Source of the DNA: Skeletonema tropicum
Taxonomy: Eukaryota; Bacillariophyta; Thalassiosirophyceae; Thalassiosirales; Thalassiosiraceae
Length of the DNA: 64,000 nucleotides
Direction of reading: 5' to 3'
Assembly: GCA_037178625.1 (NCBI GenBank)
Contig: CM074139.1
Location: forward strand, 2,232,001 to 2,296,000
Below, in pieces: positions 53,206 through 64,000 of the stretch. A program made the position numbers and the translations under genes. Below the pieces are notes generated by a model. That model ran no database searches. It saw nothing but the letters and a program-made list of their open reading frames with translations, and was not told the origin of the DNA. Positions within the stretch are counted from its first letter, which is position 1, and each line of letters begins with the position of its first letter.

Positions 53206-55223
53206 TATCATATCACTTAGGAAATTAGGTAAATGTTGCATTATCGCTACCTAGACATCATTGAACCAACAATTGGAGTCTTCATACGCCGAGGGCAGAA
53301 CCAAACAGCGTCGCAGTCGGGACCACGGGAGAGGGTTGTCTCTCCTACCACAGCTCGTTTAAAAGCCCGGGATATATTGACGTGGATGTCAATAAGCCTG
53401 TATACAGGCGAGATATACAAATACAAGTATTTGCACGAGAGTATAAGCATATACCCATCTCTATCCGTGGTTGTTTTGACCGCGTCGAAGTGCTGCCTGA
53501 GCCCGCTGGCGACGTATCAAGAAGGCTTCACGTGCCGCTTTTACTGAAAGCAGCCAATAAGCCTGGTGTTCACCAGAAGTTGTTTCGAGATCATCGAGAT
53601 TGATTTCCATCAAATATTTATCCTCCTCTCCAAGCCCTTCTAAGCCCATCTCTTGCTGCTCCTCTATAGCTATTTGTAGCTCCTCCTTCCTCTCTAACGC
53701 AAGCATACCAGAAATTTTATCATGGATCAAGAAATTCCTCACCAGCCACTGTCCATGGGTCATCTCCATCAGCTTGATTGAGAAGCTCTGTGCCCATTTT
53801 GCGCCCGAAAGATAGCTGCCCTCCAGACGACGATGTGTCTCTTGAATCGTACAGAACTCCTTGGATATCATTCCTTCCATAAACCGCCGCCATCCAATCT
53901 TATCTTGTGAACGTGCCAACTTCCGCAGTATCGGGTCATGATCGCTAGCAATGCAGTCCATAAAGCTTTTGCCATTCCGAGCCCTCACGAAACTCATGAT
54001 ATACTTTTCCAGCACATCACATGTCCCCACCGATTGTAACCAGGACTGTAAATTATCCGCTGACATCTGAAAACATTTCACCCTATCCTCTTCTTCACAC
54101 ATTAAGACGTGAGCGCATGACTCCTGTGCATCCAGACAAGAAGGGCACAAAGGAGAGTGATTAGGATCACATCTGTGTAACCGCAAGTTGGTGCCGGCTA
54201 TGTCGTGAACTTGCTTGCATGCCCATAGTTGGAACAGCCGCGGGACCTCGTGTAATGCCTTGTTCACGTTGACCCAATCTACTTGGACGAACGCGGATGG
54301 AAGCAGGATCTGTCTCTTAGCGAAGATCTCCCTGGCCAACGCTAGGTGGCCATGAAAGCGGACTCGTTCACCAGTATCTGAAGTCATCTTCTCCTTACCC
54401 TTATCCACATAGACGCAGATTGGCTCCAGTGGCAAAGGTTGCGCCGCCATTCCTGCGTTCGGATCAACATCGTAAATCGCTAGTTTTGCGCCAGAGTCAC
54501 ACTGTTCATTCAACTGTTCAGGCCTAGACAGCTCCTCCCACACCAAATGATCGAGTTTATGGGCCGAGACATGAGAAAATACTGTGCTGAAGGTTAGAGA
54601 CCTGCAATGGATCATGATATTTTTGAGTATATCTGAATGCCGGCAACTCGACGGGATACGATGCGGAGGCAGGTTTTCCACATTATTGAGAGCCCCCAAG
54701 CAGTCAGAATAGATCTGGGCGGAACCAGACAGCGATGGTTTCAGTTTGTTCACCGCTAATAGGATGAGATGAATAGCGAGTAATCCCAAAAGCTCCCCAC
54801 GATAGGCGCAAGCGGCGAGTGTCTTCTCAGAGAATTTACCAACGAGTCGGCCTCTCCCCTTGGAACACTCCATAATGAATGCAGCTGAGCAGATATCTGG
54901 GTACATCTCCTTGATAAAGGATCCGTCCGCCACACATATTAGTGATCCATCTATAATAGCCGCCACGAGGAACTCATAGCTCCCCGTCAGTTCAAGATCT
55001 TCCCACATCCACATGCTACCCCACTGGTCGAGGACTTCCCACAGAGTGCTAGGGGGTAGAGACTGACCTGGGATTGGTGCATGACTTACCAGACGATATA
55101 CCGCAGTAACTACCTCTTCTATCGTACACGCAACATTGTACTGAGCCTGGGCATGATCACTGCCATCTTTCACATATCTCCGAGGGTTATTTTCATGCGG
55201 AGGGTATACCTCCATAAGGTCGT
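53206..55223 (-). mobile_element. 5'-truncated retroelement, 3' portion with RNase H
   Basis: This minus-strand block lies between two pieces duplicated from the phosphorylase-like gene. It contains the RNase H ORF and about 250 bp of 3' flank. No reverse transcriptase remains, as expected for a 5'-truncated non-LTR element. No clear poly(A) or target duplication was found. Its left end carries the dispersed fragment (53247-53322) also present at 29885-29960. Confidence 0.65.
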
Positions 55224-55431
55224 AACGCAACTTATTTATCTTCTTCTTCTCTATCTCTCTCAACACTCTTTCACTTCCATCTATCAGGGTGTAGCAGGTA
55301 TATACGGCAAGCCACTGTACGTATTTTACGTCAATCGAGGACAGGGCATAGCCTCCTTCGGGGTCAAATCCAAAGATTTTCCAATCATGGAATACTACAG
55401 TGCCAACAATGCCTATCAGAATACTGCCCAA
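53461..55431 (-). CDS. RNase H and zinc-binding C-terminal part of a retroelement polyprotein
   Basis: The open frame is 656 codons. The first 69 codons (55431-55225) are only the antisense of the duplicated phosphorylase exon; the element's own frame begins at about 55223, with the first Met at 55215. An RNase H fold is visible: ICVADGSF (Asp), AYRGELLGLLA (Glu), IYSDCLGAL (Asp) and FSHVSAHKLD (His), all catalytic positions kept. A zinc-binding stretch, CPSCLDAQESCAHVLMC, follows, as in the RT-associated zf-RVT region. The C-terminus HGQWLVRNFLIHDK...YLMEINLDDLE is typical of algal and fungal retroelement proteins. The length without a stop suggests a young insertion. Expression as a host RNase H-like protein is conceivable but unproven. 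Confidence 0.75.
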   Translation of the reverse strand: MGSILIGIVGTVVFHDWKIFGFDPEGGYALSSIDVKYVQWLAVYTCYTLIDGSERVLREIEKKKINKLRYDLMEVYPPHENNPRRYVKDGSDHAQAQYNVACTIEEVVTAVYRLVSHAPIPGQSLPPSTLWEVLDQWGSMWMWEDLELTGSYEFLVAAIIDGSLICVADGSFIKEMYPDICSAAFIMECSKGRGRLVGKFSEKTLAACAYRGELLGLLAIHLILLAVNKLKPSLSGSAQIYSDCLGALNNVENLPPHRIPSSCRHSDILKNIMIHCRSLTFSTVFSHVSAHKLDHLVWEELSRPEQLNEQCDSGAKLAIYDVDPNAGMAAQPLPLEPICVYVDKGKEKMTSDTGERVRFHGHLALAREIFAKRQILLPSAFVQVDWVNVNKALHEVPRLFQLWACKQVHDIAGTNLRLHRCDPNHSPLCPSCLDAQESCAHVLMCEEEDRVKCFQMSADNLQSWLQSVGTCDVLEKYIMSFVRARNGKSFMDCIASDHDPILRKLARSQDKIGWRRFMEGMISKEFCTIQETHRRLEGSYLSGAKWAQSFSIKLMEMTHGQWLVRNFLIHDKISGMLALERKEELQIAIEEQQEMGLEGLGEEDKYLMEINLDDLETTSGEHQAYWLLSVKAAREAFLIRRQRAQAALRRGQNNHG

Positions 55432-55762
55432 TTGGGATTTCGAACATTTTACAAAGGGAGTAGGCGAGATGGGAACTTATTATTGCAGGGCAAAAAGAGT
55501 AAAGAGTTTGTAGTTGAGCCGTTTGATTCGTCAAGGACGAGGTTTTCACAGTTAATGGAAAACGGCAATAATGAGCAGGAGGAGAGTACGAAATATCCCG
55601 TGAGACGAATGTTTATTGGTGCGAATGACATGACAATTCAAGAGGTGGACATGTTGAATAAGATTGAGACGAATGTGACATATTTTAACTTGCCAGAAGA
55701 GGACTTTGGGGCATTTGTGAAACGAACAACTATAGCCAATTTGGATGAGAAGGATGCACTTC
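55224..55762 (+). pseudogene. Duplicated exon fragment of the phosphorylase-like gene
   Basis: 539 bp are identical to 61020-61558 apart from one base seen (A versus C near 55735). The fragment carries the end of intron 1 with its acceptor (TATCAG) and the first ~160 codons of exon 2 (GVAGIYGKPLYVFYV...). It then breaks off at GCACTTC|GATCCG. The frame is open but leads to a stop 20 bp later. Confidence 0.92.
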
Positions 55763-56292
55763 GATCCGTATTGATGCAAAAGTGACAATCAACCAATTCA
55801 TCGGATGAATGGGCGATAGTATATAATAGTAATAAGTATGTAATGGAAGTGGCGATTATCTTACTCAGCTTTGAAACATACCTCCTCCAATATATCTTGA
55901 CTTTGAGCAATCGTAGTAAGACGAAAAGTGGCTCATACATTATGGAGGCCATATAATTCAATGCAGAACGAATCCCTTCCTCTGGAATCGTTATGACCTT
56001 GACCCTTTCATTCCTCTCCAGACTCACATTTCCCTTCATATCTTCCGTTGTAGCGGTCCTATCAAGGCGATTAGTGTTGATTTGGAAAGCTCTCGTTGCG
56101 CTCTATCGATTGGTTGTAGTTGTAAGGCCAAATATCGACCCTGTGCCAATCGTCTCAACTAAATCGACCCCTAGAAAGTCGTCCCCAGCGCCAGAACCAC
56201 TCAAAATTTTTCAACAAAATGACCTTCACCACTGTTAAAATCATCAATAATATCACCATTCGCATCCTTTCCACCGACCACCACCGCCGTCA
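55763..56292. other. Spacer, possible coding fragment on the minus strand
   Basis: The minus stretch at about 56040-55870 reads KVITIPEEGIRSALNYMASIMYEPLFV, which looks like coding sequence but is too short to identify. Nothing else is seen. Confidence 0.3.
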
Positions 56293-56329
56293 TTGTCAAT
56301 AATGTCATTTTTGATGATGTTATTAAGTA

Positions 56330-56650
56330 GTCAGCTCCTTCGCCTGACGGCTCACTCGCTACTTCCACCATGTTCCATCGTCATTGTCGATTGTGGTGGG
56401 GAAGAGGCCTTGCGGCTCACTCGCATTACATTTCGAATGGCCACTCCATCCACACAGTTCGCCTTCGGCTCACTCCGTAGTAGTGTTGGTGGATTTGTGA
56501 CCGCCGTCATCATCATAGTTGCGGTGGTGGATGAGGCAATAAGTACCATCTCATTCCCACCACCACCGCCACAATTCGCCTTGCGGCTCACTCCACGACA
56601 GTCATTATGATTATTACCAATTCGACTCACGGCTCACGCCGTAGTTGTTG
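56330..56650. repeat. Imperfect repeats around CGGCTCACTC
   Basis: CTTCGCC..ACGGCTCACTCG, CCTTGCGGCTCACTCG, CGCCTTCGGCTCACTCCG, CGCCTTGCGGCTCACTCC and CTCACGGCTCACGCCG recur at irregular 50-120-bp spacing. The spacers contain CCACCACCG-type triplets. Confidence 0.6.
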
Positions 56651-56864
56651 TTGTTCATGATGACCTTCGGTGGTGTATTAGTTGTTGGTGGCGGTGGTGA
56701 GGATGGTTGATTGTTAACTTGTTGCTACTCATTCACCACCCAAAAAGATGATGAATTGAATGTTGTTTGCGGTGGTGGTGGAACGGAATGGAAGCAATGT
56801 GGGTCAGTAGCGAAGCGGAGGGTGCCGAGCGTAGTCGAGGCAAGTTAATGATTTCGCTCCGTTG

Positions 56865-59730
56865 AGTGGAAGTGTCTTTTGCGAGGGCTTTGCCCGAGCT
56901 CTGTTTATATTGTTGAGTGCGCGAGTAGATAAGCTCATGTTCTTCGCCGATCAAAGTGGTCGCTATTTTGGATCTTAAGACGTACCAACCAAAATGGATC
57001 TTATCTTCTTCAAATGGTCGCTTTTTCGCGAGGCCCTCGGCCGAGCAGTGATTATTTTTGTTGCGTAATCATGGTACTAATTGATAGAGCTTGAAGAGAG
57101 CTTTCGATTGGTTGTTACTTCGTCAATTTTGGCCAAATTATTTGGCTGCAGAGCCGGTTTGAAAGCCGCCGATCACTTTCTAGCCCTGTTTTTAGCCTGA
57201 TCGATCTGTTGAAAGACTTCTAATCAAGCTGATTACACGCCTCATCGATAGATCTCGATGAGAGCTTTCCAAAACGCCACTTATCGGCTTGATTGGCCGC
57301 GTAGGAGACAAGATATTGGCCATGGTCAATTTTGAACTGCTTGAGCTGTGTTGATTCAAAAAAGTCAAGTTGGATGCCACTTTGATTTGCAGATCTTCAG
57401 AAAGAGGGCCACGCCCATGACCCATGATACGATGATAAGTGGAAGTGTCTTTTGCGAGGGCTTTGCCCGAGCTCTGTTTATATTGTTGAGTGCGCGAGTA
57501 GATAAGCTCATGTTCTTCGCCGATCAAAGTGGTCGCTATTTTGGATCTTAAGACGTACCAACCAAAATGGATCTTATCTTCTTCAAATGGTCGCTTTTTC
57601 GCGAGGCCCTCGGCCGAGCAGTGATTATTTTTGTTGCGTAATCATGGTACTAATTGATAGAGCTTGAAGAGAGCTTTCGATTGGTTGTTACTTCGTCAAT
57701 TTTGGCCAAATTATTTGGCTGCAGAGCCGGTTTGAAAGCCGCCGATCACTTTCTAGCCCTGTTTTTAGCCTGATCGATCTGTTGAAAGACTTCTAATCAA
57801 GCTGATTACACGCCTCATCGATAGATCTCGATGAGAGCTTTCCAAAACGCCACTTATCGGCTTGATTGGCCGCGTAGGAGACAAGATATTGGCCATGGTC
57901 AATTTTGAACTGCTTGAGCTGTGTTGATTCAAAAAAGTCAAGTTGGATGCCACTTTGATTTGCAGATCTTCAGAAAGAGGGCCACGCCCATGACCCATGA
58001 TACGATGATAAGTGGAAGTGTCTTTTGCGAGGGCTTTGCCCGAGCTCTGTTTATATTGTTGAGTGCGCGAGTAGATAAGCTCATGTTCTTCGCCGATCAA
58101 AGTGGTCGCTATTTTGGATCTTAAGACGTACCAACCAAAATGGATCTTATCTTCTTCAAATGGTCGCTTTTTCGCGAGGCCCTCGGCCGAGCAGTGATTA
58201 TTTTTGTTGCGTAATCATGGTACTAATTGATAGAGCTTGAAGAGAGCTTTCGATTGGTTGTTACTTCGTCAATTTTGGCCAAATTATTTGGCTGCAGAGC
58301 CGGTTTGAAAGCCGCCGATCACTTTCTAGCCCTGTTTTTAGCCTGATCGATCTGTTGAAAGACTTCTAATCAAGCTGATTACACGCCTCATCGATAGATC
58401 TCGATGAGAGCTTTCCAAAACGCCACTTATCGGCTTGATTGGCCGCGTAGGAGACAAGATATTGGCCATGGTCAATTTTGAACTGCTTGAGCTGTGTTGA
58501 TTCAAAAAAGTCAAGTTGGATGCCACTTTGATTTGCAGATCTTCAGAAAGAGGGCCACGCCCATGACCCATGATACGATGATAAGTGGAAGTGTCTTTTG
58601 CGAGGGCTTTGCCCGAGCTCTGTTTATATTGTTGAGTGCGCGAGTAGATAAGCTCATGTTCTTCGCCGATCAAAGTGGTCGCTATTTTGGATCTTAAGAC
58701 GTACCAACCAAAATGGATCTTATCTTCTTCAAATGGTCGCTTTTTCGCGAGGCCCTCGGCCGAGCAGTGATTATTTTTGTTGCGTAATCATGGTACTAAT
58801 TGATAGAGCTTGAAGAGAGCTTTCGATTGGTTGTTACTTCGTCAATTTTGGCCAAATTATTTGGCTGCAGAGCCGGTTTGAAAGCCGCCGATCACTTTCT
58901 AGCCCTGTTTTTAGCCTGATCGATCTGTTGAAAGACTTCTAATCAAGCTGATTACACGCCTCATCGATAGATCTCGATGAGAGCTTTCCAAAACGCCACT
59001 TATCGGCTTGATTGGCCGCGTAGGAGACAAGATATTGGCCATGGTCAATTTTGAACTGCTTGAGCTGTGTTGATTCAAAAAAGTCAAGTTGGATGCCACT
59101 TTGATTTGCAGATCTTCAGAAAGAGGGCCACGCCCATGACCCATGATACGATGATAAGTGGAAGTGTCTTTTGCGAGGGCTTTGCCCGAGCTCTGTTTAT
59201 ATTGTTGAGTGCGCGAGTAGATAAGCTCATGTTCTTCGCCGATCAAAGTGGTCGCTATTTTGGATCTTAAGACGTACCAACCAAAATGGATCTTATCTTC
59301 TTCAAATGGTCGCTTTTTCGCGAGGCCCTCGGCCGAGCAGTGATTATTTTTGTTGCGTAATCATGGTACTAATTGATAGAGCTTGAAGAGAGCTTTCGAT
59401 TGGTTGTTACTTCGTCAATTTTGGCCAAATTATTTGGCTGCAGAGCCGGTTTGAAAGCCGCCGATCACTTTCTAGCCCTGTTTTTAGCCTGATCGATCTG
59501 TTGAAAGACTTCTAATCAAGCTGATTACACGCCTCATCGATAGATCTCGATGAGAGCTTTCCAAAACGCCACTTATCGGCTTGATTGGCCGCGTAGGAGA
59601 CAAGATATTGGCCATGGTCAATTTTGAACTGCTTGAGCTGTGTTGATTCAAAAAAGTCAAGTTGGATGCCACTTTGATTTGCAGATCTTCAGAAAGAGGG
59701 CCACGCCCATGACCCATGATACGATGATAA
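56865..59730. repeat. Five tandem copies of a 573-bp unit
   Basis: Unit starts are 56865, 57438, 58011, 58584 and 59157. Spacing is exactly 573 bp, and no base difference was noticed between full units. Each unit gives the same small ORFs on both strands (111 codons minus, 67 codons plus), which are by-products of the identity. The array ends about 30 bp before the conserved 5' flank of the phosphorylase-like gene and about 270 bp before its likely start codon. Such identity means very recent amplification, ongoing homogenisation or an assembly artefact. Confidence 0.95.
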
Positions 59731-59759
59731 CTACGATGCGCTCGAAGTCGAACCCAGCC

Positions 59760-59930
59760 TGACGTCATCTTCAAGTTGAACCACCACTCAACCACGAATA
59801 ATGTTCACAAAGGTACAAAAAAGTATCTTTTTTTTGCAAAAAATCTTTCGTCACCTACTGCCGCCGCCCGCCCATCAGTAGAAGTACTTAGGTACCTCTA
59901 GGCATCACCACCTGCCAGTCATCCCCTACA
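59760..59930. promoter_or_regulatory. Proximal 5' flank of the phosphorylase-like gene
   Basis: 171 bp between the satellite and the gene, duplicated at 53032-53205. It contains TGACGTCA (59760-59767), a T8 run (about 59828-59835) and a GCCGCCGCCCGCCC stretch. It is the likely core promoter or 5' UTR. Confidence 0.55.
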
Positions 59931-59995
59931 ATGGCCATCCATTGCACTGCATTGCGCCGCTACCTTCTGTCCTCCCCTGCCATATCATCTCTATC

Positions 59996-60037
59996 ATGCA
60001 AGAGGTAGCCGAAGAAGGAGAATTTTCAGCATGGACA

Positions 60038-60075
<38 letters not shown>

Positions 60076-63000
60076 CTCTAACGACGGAGAACAGCAACAG
60101 GAAGAAGCAACTCCACTAATCATCGGCAATCGAATCATTTACGGAAGTCCCCTCGCCAACATGATGCCCAGCACGTCGAGCTTTCTCTCGTCCAACACGA
60201 CGTGCTCTTCCGCGGTCACTCCACGATTTTCCAATGTAACGATTGAGGACGATGATGACATGATGATCAATGATCCTCCGCCGAGGGTGCCTAGTATGGG
60301 CTCGACGTCGTCTCATCCTCCCAGCGGTGGCGGTGGTAGTAGTGGTCATCATCATCGGGTAGTAGGGGCGGCAGCGGGGGTGAGGACACCGTCTCGTGTG
60401 CCTCCGCCACGGCCGTCCAATACGCTTCGACGTCATCCGCCAATCATCAATGGCTCGTCTGGTAATACTGTTGACAATCATCAACAAAACGCTGCTACTG
60501 CGTCATCGTATAATACCAATAGCCCCACTCATCATCACCACCACAATCGACGGTCACCCAATCGACATCCCGCACTTGTTTCGTCTCAACGACAATCTTC
60601 ACCGCCACATCATCCTCCACAACCGTCACGATCCTCACGCATCAAAACATCCACAACACTCCTCATTCTCATGCTAGGATTATTTCTAGCCATTTGTACA
60701 CTAGTTCAATATTTTATCATGGGGCCATCAAATTCATTTGATTTGCCTCCTGATTTGAATTCGAATGATAATACTGGGGGGAGTAAGATGATTGGTGACG
60801 ATGGAACGAGTTGGACTGGAGGTGGAGGTGCTGGGGGGGAAAAAGCGCACAAGAAGCATACGAATGAGGGTGTATTGTTTGATGAGTTTGGACGGTATAT
60901 TATTGAAGACTATGATGCTAATCCTCCATTCTCGGATATTCTTCCGGTAAGTTCAAGTTGCGAGCGAGTTGGTTGAATTGAAGAACTTGTCAATAGAGTA
61001 TGCATGCATTCGGTTTTTCAACGCAACTTATTTATCTTCTTCTTCTCTATCTCTCTCAACACTCTTTCACTTCCATCTATCAGGGTGTAGCAGGTATATA
61101 CGGCAAGCCACTGTACGTATTTTACGTCAATCGAGGACAGGGCATAGCCTCCTTCGGGGTCAAATCCAAAGATTTTCCAATCATGGAATACTACAGTGCC
61201 AACAATGCCTATCAGAATACTGCCCAATTGGGATTTCGAACATTTTACAAAGGGAGTAGGCGAGATGGGAACTTATTATTGCAGGGCAAAAAGAGTAAAG
61301 AGTTTGTAGTTGAGCCGTTTGATTCGTCAAGGACGAGGTTTTCACAGTTAATGGAAAACGGCAATAATGAGCAGGAGGAGAGTACGAAATATCCCGTGAG
61401 ACGAATGTTTATTGGTGCGAATGACATGACAATTCAAGAGGTGGACATGTTGAATAAGATTGAGACGAATGTGACATATTTTAACTTGCCAGAAGAGGAC
61501 TTTGGGGCATTTGTGAAACGAACAACTATCGCCAATTTGGATGAGAAGGATGCACTTCATCTTTCGGTGTTGGATGGACTTGCGCGTATTCAACCAGTTG
61601 GGGGGGAACTTGAAGAAATGCTCAAGTTGATTGGGCGGACTCTTGAGGGGTTTATGGGCGTGCAACATGCAGGTAGTGACGGTGATTTGACAATGCCCTT
61701 CTTTCGAATGTCGGAAATTCCAGAGGATGAAGCTGCAGTCGTTGTGGAAGAAGCGGGACACTTTTGCCTATCGTATATTGAGAATTTCGAGAAGGATTTA
61801 CTGCCAATAGTGTATGATACGAACAAAGTCTTTGGCGAGGACACATCCCTGCTTCGTCCGATGGGATTGTATGAAAAGTCAATCAAGGAGATTCTTAATG
61901 GTAAGCAGTATGGAGCGGCCAGGACGTCATCAGCATTCGCTGCGGTGGATGATGTAACTATTTGGCCTGGTGAGAAAATTACCATCACGTCATTCTACGG
62001 TAGAGCAGATGCGATCACAGACTTGCCCGTCATTGCAAGGAGAATTGCACACGGTGGCTTTGCACAGTACAAATTATCTAGAGCACGAGCGCTGATACAA
62101 CAAATAACATCTGGTGGAGAGACAGTTACAGCTGATCGTCTATTTGATAAGCATGTGGAGCAGATGTTTCTTGATAATTCATTGATGGGGGGCATTCCAG
62201 TTCTACTTGGAGACGTCGATGGCGATGGGCCAAATGCAGATGATGATGAAAAAATAAAAGTCTATCATCTCTTCAGCAGGAGGGGAGATTTGGAGAGAGA
62301 CTATGACAGTGTAAGTGATACATCGACGCCCAGTGAAATAGTTTCAGGGCTATCTTTCTTCCACGAATTCACTCATGATATTTACTCATTCATGATTTCT
62401 CTCTTTCATCATTTAGTTCGTCATTGAAAATACTTACTTCTCGGAAGGACCTAGTCATTTCAGAGACGTCATTCAAAATCGGAGGAATGACGTGATATTT
62501 AATCCGAGAGTGGGAGCGTTCAACTTTAACATGTTCTTATCGCTGATCCAGGCGGATGGCTACAATCCTCTATCAATCGAGGCCGTTGTCTTTTCAATAG
62601 CAGATAAAGAAGTGTGTCTACGGCTCGCCACAAATGCAGTCGGCTTTGCAGATGGGCATCGTGCTCAAAGAGAAGCTCTGGCCTCTATTTTGTGTGATGG
62701 CGAGTTTAGACCCGGGCAGCTCATAGAAATGATTGAGGAGCAAAACATCTTTCTCATGACGAGCCTTTCTAGCTTTATTGACGATGTTGCTGCCTCATCA
62801 AAGGTATCACCTGCCGCTGTGACCGAGGGAGCTGGCTTCTTCGCAGATCACTGGACCTACATCTTGGACTTATTGACGTCGTATTTGCAAATATACCCCG
62901 ATCGAGAAGAGCACTTACTATTCAGCAACAAACTCACCTACTTCTACTCGCACCGCGTCGTAAATCCACGCAAGAATAAGTATGTGTTGTCAAAAAGTTA

Positions 63001-64000
63001 CAATGGGGAGTGGTTACATGTTCGCCAGCTTGATGCAACGTATGAAAGTACTGAAAGAGTAGAATATATGCGACGATATGTGAATCCAGCAAGCGGGTGG
63101 TACAAAAATGAGGCAAGCATTCAACACGACGTTGATGGAAACATATTCAAAAGTAGTGCGATCGAAAAGCTCTTCCTTCTGGCCACCATCAAATTTGCTA
63201 CGAGAGATCCTTTTGGAATGGGCATTGAGTACGAAGCTGGGTAAGTTACTTTATTCCAAAGCAAACTGCTCGGTTTTATCTTGTTCATGGTTTCATGGTC
63301 AGCTTATTCTTGCTTAATCACGTTCTCTAACTTGTCCAACTCTTTCGTTTGTGCGTACATAACTGTGACACGACAGAAAACCGGGTTGGAACGCAGCTCT
63401 CAATGGAATCAGCAGTATGTTAGGTAGTGGTTTACCAGAGACGTATGAACTGAAATTGTTGCTCCAGTACATCCACGACGCAATGTTGAAATTTAAGCGT
63501 TCGATTACTGTTCCAAAGGAACTTTCCGTGCTGATTGAAAGGATATCTACCGCTTTGGACGAACTTGGAGACAATGAGTACATACCCGAGCATGATTCTG
63601 AGGGTAGAATCAAGGTTCCACAACCACTCTTTCTCTACTGGGATGCTGTTGCAACTGCTCGAGAAGAGTACAGATCTGAAATCGCATTATTCTCCGGAAA
63701 GACTCATCAGTACTCCTCTGAAGACATTGCCAAACTCACGATGAGATGGTTGAAGCAGATTGACCTCGGTATCGATCGGGCACATTTGATTGGAAGTCAT
63801 GGACATGTGCAAAACGCTGCTGCAGTTATAACGCCTACCTACTTTTCCTACAATGTCACAAAATGGGAATTGACTGGAGAACACAACGACAAGGGTCACC
63901 CATTTTGTGTCGCAAAGGAAATGGTCGTTGGCAAATTTCCTCTATTCCTAGAAGGAGTTGCTCGAGTTCTAAAAACAATGGACAAGAAGCAAGCAACTAC
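59996..64000 (+). CDS. Membrane-anchored cellobiose / beta-1,3-glucan phosphorylase-like glycosidase (partial)
   Basis: Exons: 59996-60946 (an in-frame ATG at 59942 is possible), 61084-62310, 62417-63240 and 63377 to beyond the window. Donors are GTAAGT, GTAAGT and GTAAGT; acceptors are ATCAG, TTTAG and GACAG. Exon 1 encodes an Ala12 run, a Ser/His/Pro-rich cytosolic part and a membrane anchor (LLILMLGLFLAICTLVQYFI, residues about 221-240). The catalytic part starts GVAGIYGKPLYVFYVNRGQG and contains FRDVIQNRRNDVIFNPRVGAFN and IQADGYNPLSIEA, then KPGWNAALNGISSMLGSGLPETYE. These blocks are typical of proteins annotated as cellobiose phosphorylase-like and of the GH94/GH149/GH161 group. In a diatom, phosphorolysis or remodelling of beta-1,3-glucan is an attractive role (inference). 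The C-terminus is outside the window. Confidence 0.8.
60038..60073 (+). repeat. GCT triplet repeat coding poly-Ala
   Basis: Twelve consecutive GCT codons lie near the N-terminus of the phosphorylase-like protein. Such pure triplet runs are prone to length change. Confidence 0.9.

Noticed and set aside
56293..56630. 105-aa plus and 92-aa minus ORFs
   Set aside because: They lie in imperfect GCTCACTC/CCACCACCG repeats; both strands are open because of the repeat composition.
57192..59270. Identical 111-aa and 67-aa ORFs repeated in the 573-bp array
   Set aside because: Their identity reflects DNA identity of the units; both strands are open equally and no protein feature is seen.

Overview
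This is a nuclear eukaryotic window. The evidence for that is short spliceosomal introns of about 90-120 bp with GT/GC-AG borders, a split-exon heat-shock-factor family, an LTR retrotransposon, MITEs and an intron-less nuclear tRNA gene. Three features point to a diatom, probably a centric one (inference): a heavily expanded, Q/N-rich HSF family; large type II membrane proteins with Cys-rich W-Y-P modules and PTPxPTKKPSP linkers; and a membrane-anchored relative of the cellobiose / beta-1,3-glucan phosphorylases, in a lineage that stores beta-1,3-glucan.

Layout. 0-6 kb: the end of an unrecognised two-exon gene, an OTU-type cysteine protease gene, and an 11-copy ~199-bp satellite that begins about 20 bp from the OTU start codon. 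6-30 kb: five HSF paralogues (A-E), all on the minus strand and all with the same three-exon plan. They are separated by repeats: a decayed reverse transcriptase, an intact 1.5-kb LTR element with identical LTRs and a non-RT ORF, a 1.87-kb TIR element with a 10-bp target duplication carrying a broken RecQ-like helicase, and a MITE. HSF-D is cut in exon 3 by a 2.08-kb TIR element with a 5-bp target duplication. A small membrane-protein gene lies upstream of HSF-A, a dead copy lies upstream of HSF-D and a trace lies near HSF-B, so the duplicated unit was larger than the HSF gene alone.

31-51 kb: a cell-surface-type cluster. A membrane-anchored PC-esterase/TBL-like SGNH protein is followed by three minus-strand genes for type II membrane proteins that share a C-terminal set of W-Y-P Cys modules. 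The first two are recent tandem paralogues built from interchangeable phase-2 exons. The third is a 1529-residue protein with six copies of a second module. 51-56 kb: tRNA-Ala(AGC), a short-chain dehydrogenase fragment, and an RNase H-zinc-knuckle retroelement ORF lying between two pieces duplicated from the next gene. 56-64 kb: five apparently perfect 573-bp tandem repeats that end about 270 bp before the start codon of the phosphorylase-like gene, which runs off the window.

Two gene-scale themes stand out. One is birth and death of transcription factors by local duplication plus transposon insertion. The other is surface-protein diversification by duplication of same-phase exons. Functions are inferred from motifs only, and no database search was run.
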